Shown here one piece after another: positions 60,005-64,000 of a DNA stretch of 64,000 bases. This DNA comes from Pterois miles (lineage: Eukaryota; Chordata; Actinopteri; Perciformes; Scorpaenidae). A program made the translations under genes and the position numbers. The DNA is taken from the NCBI GenBank assembly GCA_947000775.1, contig CAMQGK010000567.1, positions 9,293,001 through 9,357,000 of the forward strand. Direction: 5' to 3'. The notes under the pieces were generated by a model. The model saw only the letters and a program-made list of their open reading frames with translations. It made no database searches and was not told where the DNA came from. Position 1 is the first letter of the stretch. Each line of letters begins with the position of its first letter.

Positions 60005-63000
60005 TCTGTATAGAAATGCTCTGATATGTTTCCGTTTTCTGTTATCCCAAAACAGGCTGTGGACAATTTTAAGAAAGAGCGAGGCTACATGAAAAGTCTG
60101 AGAGGAAAGTGCGGTACCTCCCAGTCCCAAAATCCGACCCAGACACCGAGCCCTGTCCCCACCCCGCCCCTTGTCGCCGCGCAGAGCCAACCCCAGAAGC
60201 CTCAGCTGTCCACCCATAGCCAGCAGGTGAGCCTCATAATGATGTGCTTCATCTGGGAGGCAGAAATAAGAATAGCAGCAAATACAATTACTGTTTTCTT
60301 TTCATAATCAGATATTTACTGGTCTCACAGTGATGGTTCTCTTCTGAAAACCATTGGAACAAATGTTAGAAAACAGTTTTAACATCATTCTCCATATTTA
60401 AATTAACAAGAAATGTGTATGTGTATTGCTATTTATATCGTTGTGTAGATATTCTTTGCAGTTGTTTATTATTATGTCTCTACTGAAGGTTTTCCCCCCC
60501 CAAAAAATATTTTTTGTCTCTTGCTCTGCAATAGTCTGATCCCTGCTATAATCTTTGGTTGTCTCCCTTCTTTAGGACCCTCTCCTGCAACGCTCACAGG
60601 CTGCAGACGCACCGCCATCGTCCCAGTTATGCGTGGCTCCGCCCACAGCAACAGGCCCCGCCTCTTCTCTCAACACACCAAACACGTCCCTCCAGCCTGT
60701 TAAAAGCCATCTGGAGATACCTGACAAGTACTAAACATACATACACACCAGTAAAATTACATTGTGGTGCTTTCTGCTGCCTCACATAGTTGACTCATTA
60801 TATTTATTATTGTGGCGCCATTAAGTTATAAAGGTGTAATCCATTTTGGTTTGATTTCTAACAAAGCAGTTAGTTATTGTATTGAAGCACACTTGATATT
60901 ACAGTGGTAACCACCAGTGTCACACAGGACTGAAATCTTAAGGGTTACGATTCAAGGAAGTTGCATATTACAAAGACAGCAAATAGCTTTATCTCACTCA
61001 TAATTTTACCATCTCATGCAGAATGAAAAATAATTGATCTCAGACTCTAAGGATTATCCGTTGAACACAGTTTGCTAGTGTCCTCCAGTTTATGTTGTCA
61101 AAGAGAACAACCAAAGCGAGTGTGCTGAATGTGCAGTTGGTCAGGGGGTTATTTCATGTCCACCCCCAGCTGGAGTACAAGGCACAGTGATTCAAATGGC
61201 CCTTGTGTTTATAGACTGCAATTTTTAAATTTAAACAAATTATTCAGATGAGAAGTGTCATTTGTTTTCTGATACTTAACAATAATCTGTATTGGGAACA
61301 GGAAGTGAAAGCCAGATTTTGCTCATAAAGCACATGGGATGCACATCTCACCCTGCCTTCGGCAGAACAAGTTCATTAGACCCGGAGTATGTCCACACTA
61401 AGCTGGTCAAATTTGTGAACCCATCTTTTTCTCAGCCCTACATCCAGACCAAGAAGCTTGGTGTTTCAGTGTGTGGGAAACCAGAGATTTTGTACAATGC
61501 CAACATAAGCCAGCCCAGTTACGGTCAGGGGCCGTGCAGCAGTAAAGTCAAGAGAAAATTTCTATTGCGTTGAACTTTCTCTCATTGTGTAGATGACAGT
61601 TTAAGTGTAGAATGATGGTCTAAATGTGGTATTGGGTTCCTCACAGGAGTGGCAATTGGGAAATGAAACATGAAATAATTGTGTGTTGTGTTTTTTATGG
61701 TTTATAGCATAAAATAAACATTTGGTAGCATCAGTCAAAAACAATTTAGAAGAGCCTTCTTCACTCATAAATATTGGATTTTGTGCAATAAAAGTATGGA
61801 ACCATGGATTTGAGATTTGAAGAACTGGTAAACAATCACCCAGATGCTGCGTTCATGTGGTTCTGTGATGTATCTTCTGTTTATTCAGAGAGGATGAAGA
61901 AAAGACATGGAATGACTCAGTGGCTGCTGCTGCCCCGTCTGTACCGGTTTCACCCAAAGACCCTGCTGATCCTCCATCACAGCTGATACCACTGGTGAGG
62001 ACACACACACACACTCACACAGACGCAGACATACTACCTTGATGCAACAAAGTTTCTCTGGATGAAGTCTGTGATGTTTGCGTCTGCCCAGGTGAACCTG
62101 ACTCCAGTGGCAGAACAGCCCCAGACAGTCAGTGTGAATCTACAGCAGCCCTCCTCAGGTGAGACAAGTCGTCTCTTTCTATTCATTATTATACTCTTTG
62201 TACTGTTTGATTCATTATTATGTCAAGAACTGCCATTTATTCCCTGAATCCACAGGTCCAGCCTCAATACCCTCTGGGACAATAAAGAGCTGGGATAGGT
62301 CAGTGAAGCGTACCAGTCAATAGCTGACTCTGCCCACTGTTTCCAGACTTATGTCATTTCCTCTTTGCCCCACAGCTCCTCTTCCTCCTCAGGTTGTCCC
62401 ACGGGAGGATGGAATGAATCCAACGCCCAGCAGATTCCTCCCTCCGTCTCTTCATCTACAGCTCCTCCACCACTCTTCCCCTCCCCCCACTTCCACCCAT
62501 TCCTTGCCGCGCAGCAGCCTCTCAGCAGTTACCCCCCTGGATACCCACCTACCACGCCCGTCTGGACTCTCCCAAACCTCCAGGGTGCACCCATCCCTTC
62601 CCTGTGCCCCTCCACCCCCATCCCTGCCCTCATCCCAAAGGAGTGGTACAGGCATCAGAGAAAGAAGGAAAGGTGAGGTTTCTAAGCAGTCACGCCCATA
62701 GCTACACCTGCAAGTTGCTGAAAACGTCTTATAGGGGAGACACCCCAGGCAAAAACATCAGTTTTTCATGCATGTCTTTTTATGGTTTGAGAACTACTTC
62801 TTTCAATCTTGACTTTGTTTTATCCTTTTGAAAATGATCATTTTTTCAATTCCAGCCAGCAAAAGAAACTATAAAATGTTTTTTATTGAAATTGGCAGAA
62901 ATTGGTTTTGAGTTGATTACTTTTGGATCAGACAGCACGGGCAAGGCTTCACTCCCCATGTGTATCACACCATGTGAGCCTTGGCCGCCCCTGTTGTCAG

Positions 63001-64000
63001 TTCACCAGTTTTCCTTCCTTAGACCACTTTTGGTAGATCCTGACCTCTGCAGATCAAGAACATCCCACAAGAGCTACAGCTGTGGAGATGCTCTGACCCA
63101 GTCGTCTAGCATCACAATTTGGCCCTTATCAAAGTCACTCCCATGCTTACGCTTTCCCATTTTTTCTGCTTCCAACACATCAACTTCAAGAACAAAATGT
63201 TGCCTGATATATACACCCTCTGCCAGGCACCATAGTAATGAGATTATCAATATTATTCACTTCACCTGTCAGTGGTCATAATGTTATGGCTGATCGGTGT
63301 ATACCTGCTCTGTCTTTGTCACTCAGGTCACCTCACAGACGATCTTCCCGGAGAAGCTCCTCCTCTCGTTCTAATTCAAAATCGTCTAAGTCCAAGTCTT
63401 CTCGCTCCTACTCTCGCTCCTCAAGCAGGTCCAGATCCCGGTCTCGGTCCAGGTCCCAAGGCAGATCAAGGTATTTTGTGCCTTTTTCAAGTTTTCTAAA
63501 AATTGCTTGTTTATTCTGTTTATCATGAAATCATGATTACAATGTGTTGCTTGAAAGTGAACCCCTGGTATTCACATGTAGCATGACTGGATACTGGATT
63601 TTTGAGGCCAATACTAATATCAATGGTAGATTACAAAATCTGATAACATTTCAGCTGTCCCATTATTCCTCTTTCATAGACTACGTGAAATGGGAAAGGA
63701 GATGGAAAAGACTCACACAATAACAAGCAAAAATATGTTTTCTTCTTTTTTTTTCCAGGCCCCACTCACCGTACTCCCACCATAGAGACCTCCACACCCG
63801 TTCTCATTCCTCCCGCTCCTATAGCTATGGTTACAAACGCTCCCCCACACTGTCCTCCTCATCTTCACCTCGAGTGGGTCACCATTCCAGGCCCAGGTCA
63901 CCGTCAGATCACCGCAAAAACAGCCATCACAGTCGGCACTACAATAAGAGATCAGCTTCCAGCAGCTCCAGCTCCAGGAGACGAGGTGAACATTACCAGA
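48650..64000 (+). CDS. rbbp6: rbbp6: RING-type E3 ubiquitin ligase RBBP6 (partial, 3' end beyond window)
   Basis: Sixteen exons join in phase to 706 codons before the window ends inside exon 16. RBBP6 is a nuclear E3 ligase and cleavage/polyadenylation factor (homologue of yeast Mpe1) that binds RB1 and p53 in mammals. Visible in order: ubiquitin-like DWNN domain (residues 1-76, start THVHYKFSSKLSYDTV); a CCHC zinc knuckle C163-x2-C166-x4-H171-x4-C176; the conserved block IPRSFMVEVDDPNIKGAML; a C4C4 RING with C261, C264, C276, C277, C282, C285, C298 and C301; a proline/glutamine-rich linker (320-577); and an arginine-serine domain from residue 579. The Rb- and p53-binding C-terminal parts are not in the window. 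The start ATG has A at -3 and gives the usual N-terminus. Human RBBP6 also neighbours CACNG3. Compared with human, the helical segment before the RS domain is missing from this model. Confidence 0.95.
49281..49531. mobile_element. hAT-type MITE with exact 8-bp target duplication
   Basis: 251 bp flanked by identical GTTTAGAG at 49273-49280 and 49532-49539. The right end read inward is CAGGGGTGTCAAACTCATTT, the left end CAAAGATGTCAAACACGACC, so the inner TGTCAAAC is shared. The 8-bp duplication and CAGGGG-type end are hAT marks. No coding sequence. Confidence 0.9.
50090..50146 (-). mobile_element. hAT MITE fragment (same family as 16967-17313)
   Basis: CAATAATGAAAATAAT followed by CAGTTGCAGCCGTAG matches the right end of the MITE at 16967-17313. 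The rest is gone or too diverged. Confidence 0.5.
50385..50490 (+). CDS. rbbp6: rbbp6 coding exon 2
   Basis: Residues 56-90 plus two bases: end of the DWNN domain, SLISKGSSVIVRRIPIIGAK and a serine-rich turn. Acceptor CCTCTCAG, donor AT|GTAAGT. Confidence 0.95.
50660..51712 (+). repeat. interspersed repeat, family R1, copy 2, with nested insertion
   Basis: Matches copy 1 (4120-4533) from AACATGAGTTTATGG to the GTCTATGGT end. It may extend left to about 50500, just past the exon-2 donor. Split by an insertion at about 50781-51365, after AAGCAGGGGA and before TGATTTAGGG. Confidence 0.75.
50781..51365. mobile_element. hAT-like non-autonomous element nested in R1
   Basis: About 585 bp absent from the R1 copy at 4120. 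The left end begins CTGTGAGTCCGGACCCAG. The right end read inward is GGGGTATTCAACTAAAATTT, a typical start of fish hAT elements. The host has its own CAGGGG at the left junction, so the exact boundary and duplication cannot be fixed. An 80-residue frame (51008-51247) has no recognisable domain. Confidence 0.6.
52490..52862. mobile_element. hairpin (foldback) MITE
   Basis: Long imperfect inverted arms. The left contains CTCAAACTTGTGATGTCATA (52571-52590) and CTCCATAGACGATGAATGGG; the right contains CCCATTCACCGTCTATGGAG (52749-52768) and CTATGACATCCCAAGTTTGAG. Pairing extends outward through the GAGAGAGT/ACTCTCTC parts. Stem of roughly 150 bp at about 75-80% match by eye; no coding. Confidence 0.8.
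54270..54318 (+). CDS. rbbp6: rbbp6 coding exon 3 (49 bp)
   Basis: Completes Ile91 and encodes ERSDIQPHHIFGAFKA (92-107). Acceptor TGTTTCAG, donor GCA|GTACGT. Reading through the donor stays open for 13 more codons to TAA at 54358-54360. Confidence 0.9.
54361..54386 (+). repeat. (CA)n microsatellite
   Basis: About 12 CA units immediately after the read-through stop in rbbp6 intron 3. Confidence 0.9.
54950..55530. repeat. AAACTAAAAC-rich repeat with internal tandem copies
   Basis: Rich in AAACTAAA and CTGAAAAC phrases. At 55340-55530 a unit of about 70-80 bp (with CACTCTGAAAACAA and ACTGTAAAACT) recurs about three times. A known type of fish repeat; superfamily not determined. Confidence 0.65.
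56069..56074 (+). terminator. candidate poly(A) signal for a short rbbp6 isoform
   Basis: AATAAA in the context TGCCAATAAAGTCG, preceded by a T-rich stretch (56040-56063) and followed by a G/T-rich GTCGTTTGTATG. This is a better poly(A) context than most AATAAA in the window. Confidence 0.45.
56368..56373 (+). terminator. second candidate intronic poly(A) signal in rbbp6
   Basis: AATAAAGCC followed within 30 bp by a CTGTCTGTCTGTC pyrimidine/G-T-rich tract. Confidence 0.35.
56690..57020 (-). repeat. interspersed repeat, family R2, copy 5 (inverted)
   Basis: Reverse complement of the R2 blocks: CATAAACCAAAG, GATCACCAAAGTTATTAGGA, CCAGTTGTTGAGATATTTCA. In rbbp6 intron 3. Confidence 0.7.
57568..57612 (+). 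CDS. rbbp6: rbbp6 coding exon 4 (45 bp)
   Basis: Fifteen codons, MDDQNSSGVLPFFSK (108-122), phase 0 on both sides. Mammals have a 15-codon segment at the same place starting with IDD. Acceptor TCTAACAG, donor AAG|GTATAC. Confidence 0.88.
57730..57809 (+). CDS. rbbp6: rbbp6 coding exon 5
   Basis: Residues 123-148 plus two bases: MANLADVDVSEEDKLKVMMN and QSYDSM, the acidic linker before the zinc knuckle. Acceptor ACATGCAG, donor AA|GTGAGT. Confidence 0.93.
58044..58137 (+). CDS. rbbp6: rbbp6 coding exon 6 (zinc knuckle)
   Basis: Residues 149-180. The CCHC knuckle is C163, C166, H171 and C176 (CYRCGNTGHHIRNC), which binds RNA in this family. Acceptor CTTTCTAG, donor GGG|GTAAGA. Confidence 0.95.
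58282..58421 (+). CDS. rbbp6: rbbp6 coding exon 7
   Basis: Residues 181-226 plus two bases, with the strongly conserved IPRSFMVEVDDPNIKGAML and YAIPSID. Acceptor CAACAG, donor AT|GTGAGA. Confidence 0.95.
58459..58739. mobile_element. TTAA-flanked MITE, family R4, short copy
   Basis: 281 bp with TTAA at 58459-58462 and 58736-58739. Left end TTAAGGGGAAGGACTGACAT, right end read inward TTAAAGGAATAATTCAGTAT, both followed by TTTTGGGA. The body shares GGAAACGGCTAGCCTGGCTC and AGCACCTCTAAACGTCAC-type blocks with 46388-47140. piggyBac-like by its TTAA. Confidence 0.8.
58891..59130. mobile_element. TTAA-type MITE, family R3, diverged copy
   Basis: Left end TTAGAGGAACATGTGTAACA (TTAA mutated), then ATCTATCAGCAGAAA, TTAGTGTATAATCACCTGAA and the right end ACACACTGTACCTTTTA. 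About 240 bp, internally shortened. Confidence 0.75.
59473..59645 (+). CDS. rbbp6: rbbp6 coding exon 8 (first half of RING)
   Basis: Residue 227 completion to Asp284: EAYAIGKKEKPPFLP, an acidic spacer, then the RING N-terminal half with C261, C264, C276, C277 and C282. The donor T|GTGAGT splits Cys285. Confidence 0.95.
59806..59909 (+). CDS. rbbp6: rbbp6 coding exon 9 (second half of RING)
   Basis: Cys285 to Gln319: IRTALLDSEEHVCPTC with C298 and C301, then SDVSPDTLIGNKFLRQ. Acceptor TGCTCAG, donor CAG|GTGAAT. The preserved cysteines mean an intact RING. Confidence 0.95.
59968..60001 (+). repeat. poly-T tract in rbbp6 intron 9
   Basis: About 33 T ending 54 bp before exon 10; possibly an inverted poly(A) tail, but no flanking retroelement body is recognised. 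Confidence 0.9.
60056..60226 (+). CDS. rbbp6: rbbp6 coding exon 10
   Basis: 57 codons (320-376): AVDNFKKERGYMKSLRG, then a proline/glutamine/serine-rich linker. Acceptor AAACAG, donor CAG|GTGAGC. Confidence 0.92.
60576..60727 (+). CDS. rbbp6: rbbp6 coding exon 11
   Basis: Residues 377-426 plus two bases, starting DPLLQRSQAAD (compare mammalian DPLMIP at this place), then low-complexity Pro/Ser/Thr. Acceptor CTTTAG, donor AA|GTACTA. Confidence 0.85.
60728..61888 (+). other. rbbp6 intron 11
   Basis: 1.16 kb. Contains an unexplained open frame (61295-61575) followed by two AATAAA signals; no known repeat family recognised. Confidence 0.7.
61292..61576 (+). other. unidentified open reading frame in rbbp6 intron 11
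   Basis: About 94 codons open to the TGA at 61574-61576, with balanced amino-acid composition (HPAFGRTSSLDPEYVHTKLV, KKLGVSVCGKPEILYNANIS), unlike the simple-repeat frames elsewhere. The first in-frame ATG is at 61334. It is not in a phase that continues rbbp6 exon 11, because splicing at the ACAG at 61298-61301 would give an immediate stop. AATAAA at 61713-61718 and 61787-61792 follow. It could be a retrocopy fragment, part of an unrecognised element, or chance. I do not recognise the protein. Confidence 0.25.
61889..61994 (+). CDS. rbbp6: rbbp6 coding exon 12
   Basis: Completes Lys427 and encodes 428-462: EDEEKTWNDSVAAAAPSVPV and a Pro-rich stretch. Acceptor TTATTCAG, donor CTG|GTGAGG. Phases fit both neighbours. 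Confidence 0.85.
62092..62158 (+). CDS. rbbp6: rbbp6 coding exon 13
   Basis: Residues 463-484 plus one base: VNLTPVAEQPQTVSVNLQQP SS. Acceptor CTGCCCAG, donor G|GTGAGA. Confidence 0.85.
62393..62672 (+). CDS. rbbp6: rbbp6 coding exon 14 (proline-rich)
   Basis: Residues 485-577 plus two bases: GCPTGGWNESNAQQIPPS, then a Pro-rich region (SSYPPGYPPTTPVWTLP) and IPKEWYRHQRKKE. I chose the acceptor CTCCTCAG at 62385-62392, because it keeps this frame. It ends in a WYRHQRKK segment like the EFYREQRR of mammals. The upstream CCCACAG at 62369-62375 would also be in phase with exon 13 but gives a different, arginine-terminated low-complexity frame. Confidence 0.8.
62673..63326 (+). other. rbbp6 intron 14
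   Basis: 654 bp, about 60% of it a degenerate Tc1-like transposon that reaches to 25 bp before the acceptor. No exon for the conserved helical segment found in mammals was seen inside. Confidence 0.8.
62890..63301 (-). mobile_element. Tc1/mariner-like transposon fragment inside rbbp6 intron 14
   Basis: On the minus strand the terminal repeat starts TACACCGATCAGCCATAACA at 63301. A coding start at 63160 reads MGKRKHGSDFDKGQIVM. Further on WSKEGKLVN fits the helix-turn-helix domain of a Tc1-like transposase family in fish. Stops (after VRASPQL, and after KLVN) and the lost catalytic part make it dead. Confidence 0.85.
63327..63470 (+). CDS. rbbp6: rbbp6 coding exon 15 (RS domain)
   Basis: Residues 578-625: SPHRRSSRRSSSSRS, then repeated SRS/SKS dipeptides. 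Acceptor TCACTCAG, donor AG|GTATTT. RS repeats mediate interactions in nuclear RNA-processing bodies. Confidence 0.92.
63759..64000 (+). CDS. rbbp6: rbbp6 coding exon 16 (partial at window edge)
   Basis: From residue 626: RPHSPYSHHRDLHTRSHSSR and more Arg/Ser/His-rich sequence, open to the last base (RRRGEHYQ). Acceptor TTTTCCAG. A GTGAAC at 63986 could be a donor, but the frame also continues, so the exon end is unknown. Confidence 0.88.

Noticed and set aside
62351..62701. Alternative frame for rbbp6 exon 14 (PLPPQVVPREDGMNP...), using the acceptor at 62374-62375
   Set aside because: Also in phase with exon 13, but its end lacks the WYRHQRKK segment expected before the RS domain; the acceptor at 62391-62392 gives the better family match. 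Kept as a possible minor splice form.

Overview
The window is nuclear DNA from a ray-finned fish, most likely a percomorph teleost. This is inferred from long intron-rich genes, very many long (TG)n/(CA)n tracts, tRNA-derived SINEs, Tc1/mariner fragments and hAT- or piggyBac-type MITEs of the kinds usual in such genomes. No bacterial, phage, plasmid, CRISPR or operon-like structure is present. The species cannot be told from sequence alone.

Two real protein-coding genes are present, both on the + strand. (1) cacng3, a TARP/stargazin-type AMPA-receptor auxiliary subunit, is complete in four coding exons (2216-2432, 23132-23215, 27365-27505, 29824-30332). Their phases join into a 316-residue protein ending in the PDZ-binding tail RRTTPV. 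(2) rbbp6, a RING-type ubiquitin ligase and mRNA 3'-end-processing factor, starts at 48650 and runs off the right edge. I could join sixteen consecutive coding exons in phase: DWNN domain, CCHC zinc knuckle, C4C4 RING, proline-rich linker and the start of the RS domain. CACNG3 and RBBP6 are also neighbours in human (16p12), so this is an old vertebrate linkage and not a functional pair.

Layout: 1-2215 is the GC-rich 5' flank of cacng3. 2433-23131 is its 20.7-kb first intron, full of microsatellites, SINEs, a LINE-1 remnant and DNA transposon debris. 23132-30332 holds exons 2-4. 30333-48649 is 3' UTR plus about 17 kb of intergenic DNA with minisatellites, MITEs and one non-repetitive block rich in transcription-factor-like motifs (about 42430-42900). 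48650-64000 is rbbp6, whose introns carry nested transposons.

The most interesting observations concern rbbp6. Exon 3 can be read through its donor to an in-frame stop at 54358-54360, giving a 120-residue DWNN-only protein. Strong poly(A) signals follow within the same intron, matching the known short human RBBP6 isoform. In intron 14 a degenerate Tc1-like element ends only 25 bp before the exon-15 acceptor, so the branch point is probably transposon-derived. Nothing here is convincingly a new molecular system; most of the unexplained structure is repeat biology.
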